A DNA stretch of 19,739 nt from DAOUFU01 sp034429275 (GTDB taxonomy: Bacteria > Chloroflexota > Anaerolineae > Aggregatilineales > Aggregatilineaceae): assembly GCA_034429275.1 (NCBI GenBank), contig DAOUFU010000103.1, positions 1 to 19,739 of the forward strand, read 5' to 3'. Of this stretch, positions 13,839-19,739 are shown piece by piece. The notes below the pieces were generated by a model. It saw nothing but the letters and a program-made list of their open reading frames with translations. It had not been told where the DNA came from and did not search any database. The position numbers and the translations under genes were made by a program. How positions within the stretch are numbered: position 1 is the first letter of the stretch; the number at the start of each line of letters is the position of its first letter.

Positions 13839-15275
13839 TCAATCCTCGGCGGGATGCGCGCCATTGCCCGCTGTGCGCAGCGCCCCTGGACCGGGCGCGA
13901 GCTGCACTGTATCCGGCAGAGTCTGGGTGATGGGATCGCCCGGCTGTTCGCCGGGTGCGGAGTCGCCGTCGGTCGCGGCGGGTTCCGCCGATTCCGGTGA
14001 AGGCGGTGTCCCGGCTGGGTGCGTTTCAACAGGCCGTCCCTCTACAGGCCCCATCTGGAAGTAGCGGGCGCGCAGCTCGTCCACCGTCAGGATGCCGCGC
14101 GCGGCGTGCAGCTCGGCGATCCACTGCGAGCGGTCGTGCGGGCGGATGTCGTCGAAGCGCCCGACGAGGTCGCCGGGGTAGAAGGGCAGCAGGTCGTTGG
14201 TGATCTTCTCGGCGATGCGGGCCAGCTTGGGCCACAGCGTGCGCTCGATGAAGACGCGCTCGCCGACCAGGGCATTGGCCTCGGTGGCGTTCTCGCTGAA
14301 CATGCCCACCGGGATGCCGAAGATCTGGAAGATTTCCTCGCGGTTGAAGCGCCGCGCGTTGAGAAAATCCATGTCTTGCTGGCTCAAGCCGACATTGTGC
14401 CACTCGACTGCCGCACCGCGCAGAAACGCCGTCTTGCGCTCGCCGCTGCCATAAGCCGCGCGCCATTCGCGCTTGAGCCGTTCAAAATCCGCATCGCTGA
14501 CGCGCTCGCGGATGGCGACAATGCCCGCCGGGACCGCCAGCCCTTCGCCAAAGTAGCGGCGGTTCCAGTCGCTCATGCTGCGGTCGGATTCGACGGCCAG
14601 CCGCGCGGCTTCGAGCGCGCTGAGGCCGTAGTAGTCATTGGCCGGGTGCCAGCGGCGAAAATGCACGACTTCCGCCGGTTCGAGCGGGACGCGCTGCCCG
14701 TCGATCTCGTAGATATAGCCGCCCACGCCGCGCCGCGAGTCCGGCACGATGGCGACGCGATCCGGGCGCAGCGGCCAGAGTTCCTGGGGCGGGCCGCCCG
14801 GCTGCCCGGCGAGAAACCAGTAGGCGTTGCCGAAGATTTCCAGGCAGCCGACCGTCTGCTCCAGCAGTTCGAAGCGGCTGAGGAACGGGTTGGGGCGATC
14901 CAGCAGCCGGGTGAAAGGGTGCGGATCGCGGACCTGCTCGCGGTGCGCGGGCGAGGTCGGCCCGTCAGGGCCGGGCGAGGTCGCGCGCTCGTACACGCGG
15001 CGCTCGTAGACGCGGAACGGTACCAATGCCGCCGCTTCCGCGATGCGGTTGACGGCCACATAGACCCAGGGGCTGGCCATGTAGACGCCTGCATAGCGGC
15101 TGCCGGGTCCGGCGGCGAGCGGCGGCGGCACGATGTCGTCCAGGCCGGGCACGCCGCCCGGAGTCTCCACCTTGTGGATCACGCTGGCCGGGCGAAACTT
15201 GACATAGCCAAAGCGCCGCAGCGTGCGCTCCACGAGTCCCGGCTCGACCGGGATGGCGATCGGTTTGTGGGACAT
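13839..15275 (-). CDS. Phage portal protein, HK97 family
   Basis: 478 residues, normal length for the family. Portal proteins form the dodecameric ring at one capsid vertex through which DNA is packaged. Recognisable segments: MASPWVYVAVNRIAEAAALVPFRVYER (67-93), HPFTRLLDRPNPFLSRFELLEQ, GNAYWFLAGQPG, VHFRRWHPANDYYGLSALEAARLAVESD, FGEGLAVPAGIV, and the late FNREEIFQIFGIPVGMFSENATEANA. The C-terminal 70 residues are a Pro/Glu-rich tail. The ATG at 15275 has AAAGGAG 6 bases upstream. It follows the large terminase by 34 bases, the usual phage order. A protease and major capsid gene would be expected next but a repeat element and then host-like genes follow. So this is a remnant or an unusual stand-alone packaging module. 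Confidence 0.92.
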   Translation of the reverse strand: MSHKPIAIPVEPGLVERTLRRFGYVKFRPASVIHKVETPGGVPGLDDIVPPPLAAGPGSRYAGVYMASPWVYVAVNRIAEAAALVPFRVYERRVYERATSPGPDGPTSPAHREQVRDPHPFTRLLDRPNPFLSRFELLEQTVGCLEIFGNAYWFLAGQPGGPPQELWPLRPDRVAIVPDSRRGVGGYIYEIDGQRVPLEPAEVVHFRRWHPANDYYGLSALEAARLAVESDRSMSDWNRRYFGEGLAVPAGIVAIRERVSDADFERLKREWRAAYGSGERKTAFLRGAAVEWHNVGLSQQDMDFLNARRFNREEIFQIFGIPVGMFSENATEANALVGERVFIERTLWPKLARIAEKITNDLLPFYPGDLVGRFDDIRPHDRSQWIAELHAARGILTVDELRARYFQMGPVEGRPVETHPAGTPPSPESAEPAATDGDSAPGEQPGDPITQTLPDTVQLAPGPGALRTAGNGAHPAED

Positions 15276-15309
15276 ACCTCACTCCTTTGGGCGATTCAGG
15301 TGATCGCCG

Positions 15310-16506
15310 CTAGACAAAACTGATTCCCGTGCCGCCGTGCTGCGCGCCGTGCCACGCCAGCGCCAGGGCGATCACCGTATCGTCGTGCTCGCCGGGCGGC
15401 GCGCCGTAGCTGAAGCTGCCGCTCGCCGTGCGCGCGAAGGTGTATGCTTCCAGCTCGGCCAGCAGCGCCGGGTCCGGCAGCAGGCGCAGGTCGCCGCGCT
15501 CCAGGGCCAACGCCAGCCCGTCGATCAGGCTGGCCTTGCTGCGGGCATTGGTCACAAACGGGGTGACGGGTAAGTTATCCGCCTGAAGTGCCTCGATATT
15601 TGGCCCGCCAATGCTGTTGGCTTCCGCCCAGATGGTATCGGGTCGCCACCGCTCGGCCAGCGCCATCAGCCGCCCGCGTTGCAGGCTCCAGCCGATCTCG
15701 GTGAAGCGGTCGAGCGCCACCAGCCGCCCGCTGTGCACGGCGATCACGGCGATGGCGGTAAAGTCGTTGTCGCGGCCCCAGTCCACACCGAAGACATAAC
15801 GCTCGCCCGGCTGGGGGCCTGGCTCCATATCGTCGGGCGAGAGGATGGCTGCCTCCACCTGACGGAAGACGCGCCCGCCATCGGCCATGAACTCGGCCAG
15901 GTATTCCTCGCGGAAGACGCGCTCCGGCAGGGTGCGCCGCGCCTCGTCGATCTCCGCCGGGTCGATCCAGGGATTGGCCGCGGTCGGGAACTGCCAGCAC
16001 GCCCACTGGGGCATATCCGCGCGCCTGCCGTTCATCCACAGCGACCAGAACCAGTTTTTGCCGCGCGGCGTGCTGAGAAACAGCGCCTCACCGCGCCGGT
16101 CGCTGAGGGCAGGGCGAATGGCTGCCCGCCACACCGCCGCATCAAGATAGGCGGCCTCGTCGAGGATGGCCAGGTCCAGCCCGGACCCACGCAGCGCATC
16201 GGGATCGTGGCCGCTGCGCACACGGATCACGCCGCCGCCCGGTAGATCGATGCGGCGCAGGTCCTCGTTCTTGGCGCGCCATGCGCTCGCCAGCGAGGAT
16301 TTCAGGCTCCGCCACACATCATCGGCCATCGCGTAGCTCGGACTGATCCACCAGCAGGTCAGGCCCATCAGCGCCCGCTCGATCAGCAGAATCTTGCCCG
16401 TCTCCGTCTTGCCGAAGCGGCGACCACACGCCACCACCTTGAAGCGCGCCGGATGGCGCAGGATGGCGATCTGCCCAGGGTGGGGTTGATACAGCGCGAT
16501 GCTCAG
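15310..16506 (-). CDS. Phage terminase large subunit (start codon uncertain)
   Basis: About 398 residues, ATPase and nuclease that pump and cut phage DNA. Counting from CTG at 16506: Walker A ACGRRFGKT with Lys33, Walker B LAILDE with Asp116-Glu117, STPRGKN coupling motif, nuclease residues GVDWG (Asp241) and EHDD (Asp374-375). No ATG, GTG or TTG exists in frame between the upstream in-frame TGA (16542-16540) and the GTG at 16437. Starting at that GTG would remove the strand before Walker A (LYQPHPGQIAILRHPARFKV), which looks like genuine terminase sequence. CTG at 16506, with GGAG 10 bases upstream, is the best guess. An ancestral ATG changed to CTG, a frameshift from the overlapping small subunit, or a sequence error are alternatives. 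Confidence 0.87.
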   Translation of the reverse strand: MSIALYQPHPGQIAILRHPARFKVVACGRRFGKTETGKILLIERALMGLTCWWISPSYAMADDVWRSLKSSLASAWRAKNEDLRRIDLPGGGVIRVRSGHDPDALRGSGLDLAILDEAAYLDAAVWRAAIRPALSDRRGEALFLSTPRGKNWFWSLWMNGRRADMPQWACWQFPTAANPWIDPAEIDEARRTLPERVFREEYLAEFMADGGRVFRQVEAAILSPDDMEPGPQPGERYVFGVDWGRDNDFTAIAVIAVHSGRLVALDRFTEIGWSLQRGRLMALAERWRPDTIWAEANSIGGPNIEALQADNLPVTPFVTNARSKASLIDGLALALERGDLRLLPDPALLAELEAYTFARTASGSFSYGAPPGEHDDTVIALALAWHGAQHGGTGISFV

Positions 16507-16900
16507 GGTTTTTGTACTCCACGGTAATCGTCTGGCCGGTCACCTGCTTGATCTGGCTGACATAGCGCAGCACCTCGCGCGCAGCCCACACCGCGACCTG
16601 AAGCTGGTCGCTTTCCAGCGCGCGACGCAGCGCCTCGACCGCGCCCGGCGTCAGCGCGTCCAGCATTTCGACGACGCTCTGTGCCCGGTCCGCTTGCTGC
16701 GCCGCCTTGACCAGCGCGCGGAAATCCTCGGCTTGCTGCCAGCTTGCCAGCGTCGGCGGCATGACGCGCACCTCGCGCGCCGTCTCGGCTTCGCTCTTGC
16801 CTGCGGCCAACAGGCGGATCGCCCGGCAAACCCGCAGTTCGGCGGGCGGGCGATCGTGCCCGTGGCCGGATGGACGGTCCCGGTTTTTTGCGGTGGTCAT
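16319..16900 (-). CDS. Phage terminase small subunit-like protein, C-terminus probably frame-shifted
   Basis: The ATG at 16900 has a perfect AAGGAG 5 bases upstream. The first 131 residues look like a small terminase or DNA-binding adaptor: a helix-turn-helix-like part (ELRVCRAIRLLAAGKSEAETAREVRV) then long helices (DFRALVKAAQQADRAQSVVEMLDAL, VAVWAAREVLRYVSQIKQVTG). Small terminases bind the packaging site and load the large subunit. After VEYKNP (codon ending 16505) the frame runs 62 codons into the large-subunit gene and encodes a Gly/Asp/Arg-rich stretch typical of out-of-phase reading. One extra base in the A5C3 run just before would end the protein at TGA 16505-16503, overlapping the large-subunit CTG as CTGA. 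The family assignment rests mainly on position and length. Confidence 0.7.
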   Translation of the reverse strand: MTTAKNRDRPSGHGHDRPPAELRVCRAIRLLAAGKSEAETAREVRVMPPTLASWQQAEDFRALVKAAQQADRAQSVVEMLDALTPGAVEALRRALESDQLQVAVWAAREVLRYVSQIKQVTGQTITVEYKNPEHRAVSTPPWADRHPAPSGALQGGGVWSPLRQDGDGQDSADRAGADGPDLLVDQSELRDGR

Positions 16901-16928
16901 GCAGTCTCCTTGTTCGCCAGCGATGTGC

Positions 16929-16977
16929 CCGGTTGGAAGAGGGCTGGCCCCACACCAGGACTCCCTCTCCCAACCGG
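16929..16977 (-). promoter_or_regulatory. Long hairpin in the leader of the terminase operon
   Basis: CCGGTTGGAAGAGGG (16929-16943) and CCCTCTCCCAACCGG (16963-16977) pair over 15 bases with one mismatch, and CTGG/CCAG can pair in the loop. On the minus-strand transcript the structure ends about 18 bases before the ribosome-binding site at 16906-16911. It may tune expression or be a decayed repeat. Confidence 0.5.
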
Positions 16978-17090
16978 CATCCCACCACTGCCACCCGGCA
17001 AGCTCACCTTCACGGCTGCCAACGGTCCCCTGCGCGCTCATGCGTGAGAAAAAGCAGGGCCGCGCCCGCCAGGGCGTGCGGTGTATTCTG

Positions 17091-17134
17091 ATTTTAGCAC
17101 GGGTGTTCTATTATTGTAAATGTGATCACCGGTG
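17091..17134 (-). promoter_or_regulatory. Promoter of the phage packaging module
   Basis: On the minus strand TTTACA (17115-17120) and TAAAAT (17091-17096) are spaced by 18 bases. A palindrome TCACCGGTGA (17125-17134) sits immediately upstream of the -35, where a repressor or activator could bind. A further inverted repeat CGCTCAA/TTGAGCG lies at 17143-17164. These are the only clear signals in the gap between the phage genes and the transporter apart from the latter's own promoter. Confidence 0.5.
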
Positions 17135-17228
17135 AAAATGGGCGCTCAAAACCGGCGTTGAGCGATCAGGGGGCAAGCGCCCGGCAGACCGTATGCAGCC
17201 CTTATGGGTCCAAATGGGTCCGCCGGGG

Positions 17229-17257
17229 TTCACAGCGCCCGCGCCGCGCTGTATAAT
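17229..17257 (+). promoter_or_regulatory. Promoter of the EamA transporter
   Basis: TTCACA (17229-17234) and a perfect TATAAT (17252-17257) are spaced by 17 bases, about 40 bases before the transporter ATG. Confidence 0.75.
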
Positions 17258-17295
17258 CCTGGCGTTCGTCCACATTCGAGGCATAAGAGGACTCT

Positions 17296-18273
17296 ATGCG
17301 TACAGCGCTGCTGCGCCGCTATGGCGCGGACTTTGGGATGAGTATCATTGTGTTGATCTGGGGCCTGCACTACATCGTGGTGAAGGACGCCATCGACACG
17401 CTGCCGCCCCTGGCCTTCAATGCGCTCCGCTTTGCGCTCGGCCTGCCGGTGCTGCTGGCTTTCGCGCTGCGTCACCTGCCCGCCTTGCACGTGGACCGGC
17501 GCGACATCGGGCGGCTGATCGCCTTGGGGCTGATCGGTCCCTTCGGCTACCAGATTTTCTTCATCCACGCGCTGGACCGCACGACCTCGACCAATACCGC
17601 GCTGCTCAATTCCACCATGCCGATGTGGATCGCAGTGTTGACGCTCGTGCTGGGGATCGTGGTGGTGCGCCGCCAGTTGATCGTCGGGCTGGTCATGTCG
17701 ATGACAGGCGTGGTGCTGGTCATCCTGGGCGGCTCGGAAACCGGGCTGGCGGTGTCATCGGATGACCTGGTGGGCAGCGGGCTGGCGCTGTGCGCCGCGC
17801 TGGTGACCGCCGTCTATACCCTGCGCGTCAAGACGCTGGTCGATCGCTATGGCGGGCTGGCGGTGGCGCTGTGGACCTACCTGATCACCCAGGCGGGCCT
17901 GCTGGTCTTCGCCGCACCGGACCTTGCTTCGCTGACCTCTGAGCAGATCGCGCCGCGCATCTGGCCGCACCTGCTGTTCAGCGGCGTGCTGTCGTGCGCG
18001 TTCGGGTTCCTGATCGAAAACTACGCGCTGCGAGTGCTCGGCCCGGCGCGCATCTCGCCCTATTACAACATTCCGCCGATCATCGCGGCGATGGGCGGCG
18101 TGCTGATCATGGGCGACCCGCTCACGGTGGCGGTGGTGGTGGGCGGCGTGCTGACGATGTGGGGTGTGATCGTGGTGCGGCGCAACACGCTGCTGCGCGC
18201 CGAGAAGATGCCGCGGCCCGCGCCGGACACGCTCGCGCCTGCGGCTTCTTCCAGGGCGAGCGAAGTGGCATAG
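17296..18273 (+). CDS. EamA/DMT-superfamily transporter
   Basis: 325 residues with ten hydrophobic helices, the standard DMT layout of two five-helix EamA repeats. The first repeat starts at GMSIIVLIWGLHYIVVKDA (about 14-32), with the family-typical NALRFALGLPVLL and TTSTNTALLNSTMPMWIAVLTL. The second runs from GSGLALCAALVTAVYTLRVK to IPPIIAAMGGVLIMGDPLTVAVVVGGVLTMWGVIVVRR. The family exports or imports metabolites such as amino acids, sugars or nucleosides in the inner membrane; the substrate cannot be predicted. GAGG lies 6 bases before the ATG. The gene is a single unit with its own promoter and terminator, unrelated to the phage genes upstream. Confidence 0.92.
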   Translation: MRTALLRRYGADFGMSIIVLIWGLHYIVVKDAIDTLPPLAFNALRFALGLPVLLAFALRHLPALHVDRRDIGRLIALGLIGPFGYQIFFIHALDRTTSTNTALLNSTMPMWIAVLTLVLGIVVVRRQLIVGLVMSMTGVVLVILGGSETGLAVSSDDLVGSGLALCAALVTAVYTLRVKTLVDRYGGLAVALWTYLITQAGLLVFAAPDLASLTSEQIAPRIWPHLLFSGVLSCAFGFLIENYALRVLGPARISPYYNIPPIIAAMGGVLIMGDPLTVAVVVGGVLTMWGVIVVRRNTLLRAEKMPRPAPDTLAPAASSRASEVA

Positions 18274-18301
18274 CGCGATGCTATGGGATGAGCATATCGA
18301 G

Positions 18302-18331
18302 GGCCGGTCACCTGCTGGGACCGGCCTTTTT
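18302..18331 (+). terminator. Rho-independent terminator of the transporter gene
   Basis: GGCCGGTC (18302-18309) pairs with GACCGGCC (18319-18326), 8 bp with a 9-base loop, followed directly by TTTTT (18327-18331), 28 bases after the stop. Confidence 0.88.
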
Positions 18332-18339
18332 CGTGGGCG

Positions 18340-19068
18340 TCATTCGGCGCGGTCTGCGTACAGCGCCTGATAGTCTGCCCGGTCGCGCAGTGAGGCCAGG
18401 TCCCCGTCGATCTTCGACCACTCAACCAGGCGCGGGTTCAGTCGCAGCGCCTCGCCGAGCCTGCTCACCGCCTGGGCCGGGTACCCTGCCAGTGTATAGA
18501 AGCATGCCTCGTTATAGTACACTGCACCCTGCCAGCGCGGGCTGCTGTCGAGATCGAGCAGCGCCGGGGTCAGTGCCTCAACGCTGAGGATCGCGCGGTC
18601 GGCGTGCCCGTGAGCGACCTCATACCCGGCCAGGTGCAGCAGCACGTGGGTGACACAGGTGCCCACAAACTGGTGAAACAGGGGTGTATCATCCTGCCAG
18701 GGTGAGCGAGCCGGGTTGCTCAATGCGTCGTCGTCCGCTGCGCGCAGATGGGCGATCTGCCGGGCGTGAGTCTCGGCCATCAGGCGGCGCACTTCGTCCC
18801 AGGGGGCCGACTGGTATTCGGCGAAGATGGCCGCGTTCTCTTCCTCGTCCGGGCCATAGCGCGGCAGTGGTTCGCCCCGCGCCCAGCGGTCGAGATCGTC
18901 GGCCAGCCGCCGCGACCACTCGGTCATGTGCGCCACCATATCTTTGGGCGCCCAGTCATCTGGCGTGCCGGTGGCGGCCATTGCCTCGGCAGGAAGGTTC
19001 TCCACAAAGGCCACCTGCTGCCGGTAAGCCTGTTCCAGGGCGACGATGAGCTTGTCTTTCAGGGTCAT
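18340..19068 (-). CDS. DinB-like four-helix protein with C-terminal TPR-like segment
   Basis: 242 residues. The N-terminal 160 residues fit the DinB-like fold (DinB_2/DUF1706/ClbS-type): LIVALEQAYRQQVAFVENLPAEAM, WAPKDMVAHMTEWSRRLADDLDRW, then a late helix THVLLHLAGYEVAHGHADRA. Members of the fold use His residues to hold a metal and include thiol-dependent transferases and the ClbS genotoxin-protection protein; activity here is unknown. Residues from about 172 resemble one to two TPR units (YYNEACFYTLAGYPAQAVSRLGEALRLNP, then DLASLRDRADYQALY). The ATG at 19068 has GGGAG about 9 bases upstream and starts the conserved helix; an ATG at 19110 lies over the promoter. It is divergent from the small winged-helix gene. 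Confidence 0.82.
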   Translation of the reverse strand: MTLKDKLIVALEQAYRQQVAFVENLPAEAMAATGTPDDWAPKDMVAHMTEWSRRLADDLDRWARGEPLPRYGPDEEENAAIFAEYQSAPWDEVRRLMAETHARQIAHLRAADDDALSNPARSPWQDDTPLFHQFVGTCVTHVLLHLAGYEVAHGHADRAILSVEALTPALLDLDSSPRWQGAVYYNEACFYTLAGYPAQAVSRLGEALRLNPRLVEWSKIDGDLASLRDRADYQALYADRAE

Positions 19069-19098
19069 GGCTGCTTCTCCCTTCGCGTCAATATGTCT

Positions 19099-19104
19099 AT
19101 TATA
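19099..19104 (-). promoter_or_regulatory. -10 element of the DinB-like gene
   Basis: A perfect TATAAT on the minus strand about 30 bases before the ATG. Only a weak -35 (TTAATG, 19 bases upstream) is visible, so the spacing is not ideal. Confidence 0.5.
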
Positions 19105-19201
19105 TGCCACGATACAGGCCCATCATTAACCTGGGCGCGGGTGAGAAGTCGCCCTCCGGTTGGTGCCGCGTTAGAACGCGGTTCGGATGGCGGGCGCGCC
19201 G

Positions 19202-19231
19202 TTGACAAGCGGCGCGTCATGCCGGTATACT
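19202..19231 (+). promoter_or_regulatory. Promoter of the LexA-like gene
   Basis: A perfect TTGACA (19202-19207) and TATACT (19226-19231) with an 18-base spacer. Transcription should start near 19238-19241, leaving a leader of about 78 bases. Confidence 0.75.
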
Positions 19232-19240
19232 GAGGCGCAG

Positions 19241-19256
19241 CAGAACGTATGTTCTG
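19241..19256. promoter_or_regulatory. LexA-type operator (GAAC-N4-GTTC)
   Basis: CAGAACGTATGTTCTG is an inverted repeat CAGAAC/GTTCTG around four bases. It matches the GAAC-N4-GTTC SOS box known from Gram-positive LexA (DinR). It overlaps the predicted transcription start, ten bases after the -10, an ideal repressor position. I found no other copy of GAAC-N4-GTTC in the parts of the window I scanned. Confidence 0.7.
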
Positions 19257-19317
19257 TATGTTGATAGACGGCACATAATAGGGCTTGGGACGTGGGGAAC
19301 CAGGGAGAACTCGGCGC

Positions 19318-19563
19318 ATGAGCACAGGACATGATGAGGCCAAAGCGCGGGAGGCGATTTATCGCTATGTCGTGGGCTACAAGCAGCAGCACGACGGGCT
19401 GTCGCCGTTTTTGCAAGAGATCGCAGACGCCTGTTTGCTCGGCGTCTCGACCGTCAAGTATCACCTGATGCAGCTTGAGATCGACAACCGGATTCGCTGG
19501 CATTCCCGGCGTGGGATCGAAGTGGTCGGCGGGCAGTGGGTGCCGCCGCGTGCAGCCGTATAG
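19318..19563 (+). CDS. LexA-type winged-helix DNA-binding protein without peptidase domain
   Basis: 81 residues, against about 200 for LexA. The whole protein aligns with the LexA N-terminal DNA-binding domain: a first helix (AREAIYRYVVGYKQQHDG, 10-27), LSPFLQEIADACLLGVSTVKYHLMQLEIDNRIRW (28-61) as helix-turn-helix, then a wing (RRGIEVVGG). It has no Ala-Gly cleavage site and no Ser/Lys catalytic residues, so it could not self-cleave on RecA contact. The ATG at 19318 was chosen over an ATG-like start at 19285 because a GGGAG precedes it by about 10 bases and the LexA match begins after it. A LexA-type box lies at its own promoter. Intergenic repeat DNA follows, so it is a single gene. Alternatives: a MarR/ArsR-like regulator or a truncated lexA paralogue. 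Confidence 0.82.
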   Translation: MSTGHDEAKAREAIYRYVVGYKQQHDGLSPFLQEIADACLLGVSTVKYHLMQLEIDNRIRWHSRRGIEVVGGQWVPPRAAV

Positions 19564-19586
19564 GCATGAGGGCCGGGGCGTGGGGA

Positions 19587-19739
19587 AGGGGTGCATTTCA
19601 GTTGAGTGCACGCCCTGCATCCGCGGATGCCCTGCATCCGCGGATGCTCAAGCACCTTGGCAAATTGATCGGACATGAGAGGGCGAACGATTGGCCTCAC
19701 CCCCGCGCGGCCAAAACCGGGCCGCTTCGCCCCCTCTCC
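19587..19739. repeat. Interspersed palindromic repeat, cut by the window end
   Basis: It begins AAGGGGTGCATTTCAGTTGAG, 24 bases after the LexA-like gene. GCATCCGCGGATGC appears twice in tandem here (about 19618-19631 and 19634-19647), once only in the copy near 9250. GGCAAATTGATCGGA, GAGAGGGCGAACGA and the inner-core start GGCCTCACCCCC (19693) follow. The window ends within the left arm of the expected central palindrome (CCCCCTCTCC). Confidence 0.75.

Noticed and set aside
14019..15323. 434-codon plus-strand reading frame
   Set aside because: Opposite the portal gene, whose protein is clearly recognisable; the plus-strand product has no family features.
19174..19184. GAACGCGGTTC as a second LexA box
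   Set aside because: The spacer is three bases instead of four, and it is explained by the CCGCGTT/AACGCGG hairpin at 19166-19181.
19614..19650. Possible start of a CRISPR array
   Set aside because: Only two short palindromic units with a two-base gap; no spacers of regular length and no cas genes.
1..19739. tRNA or rRNA genes
   Set aside because: I found no T-arm motif with a matching acceptor stem and no rRNA-like stretch by eye; a covariance search would settle it.

Overview
This is a high-GC bacterial chromosome window with 14 supportable protein genes, most on the minus strand. A Thr/Pro-rich Ser/Thr kinase, paralogous zinc-ribbon/FHA proteins, duplicated multihaem cytochromes and dense GGGTGAGGCC-type intergenic repeats together suggest a Chloroflexota bacterium, perhaps Anaerolineae-like. 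That assignment is inferred from gene content only; there is no rRNA or other phylogenetic marker apart from rplS.

Layout. 1-3813: a membrane-anchored Ser/Thr kinase (minus, running off the left edge) is followed by two plus-strand paralogues that each combine a helical N-terminus, a four-Cys zinc ribbon and a C-terminal FHA domain. This looks like a phosphothreonine signalling island. 3814-4670: an unusual non-coding stretch holds a cobalamin-riboswitch-like element on the minus strand, a terminator, and rplS (ribosomal protein L19) with its own strong promoter and a leader of three tandem hairpins. 4892-8954: a zinc-ribbon protein of unknown function, then a two-gene cytochrome operon (a membrane-anchored monohaem protein and an exported decahaem protein built from two pentahaem halves). 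9236-9500: a palindromic interspersed repeat. 9524-13443: a three-gene minus-strand operon encoding a HEAT-repeat protein, a membrane-anchored SGNH hydrolase and a GT-C membrane glycosyltransferase, probably for cell-surface glycan work. 13513-13798: a second copy of the repeat. 13839-17120: an isolated phage packaging module (small terminase-like protein, large terminase, HK97-type portal) with its own promoter and no capsid, protease or tail genes. 17229-18331: an EamA-family transporter with a clear promoter and terminator. 18340-19563: a DinB-like four-helix protein with a TPR-like tail, divergent from a small LexA-type winged-helix protein that lacks a peptidase domain and has a GAAC-N4-GTTC operator at its own promoter. 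19587-19739: a third repeat copy, cut by the window end.

The observations I would look at first are the riboswitch with no sense-strand gene behind it, pointing into the 3' end of an FHA gene; the LexA-like DNA-binding-only protein with its own SOS-type box; the nested repeat family, including a copy that lacks its core; and the unusual small/large terminase junction. No tRNA, rRNA or CRISPR array was found.
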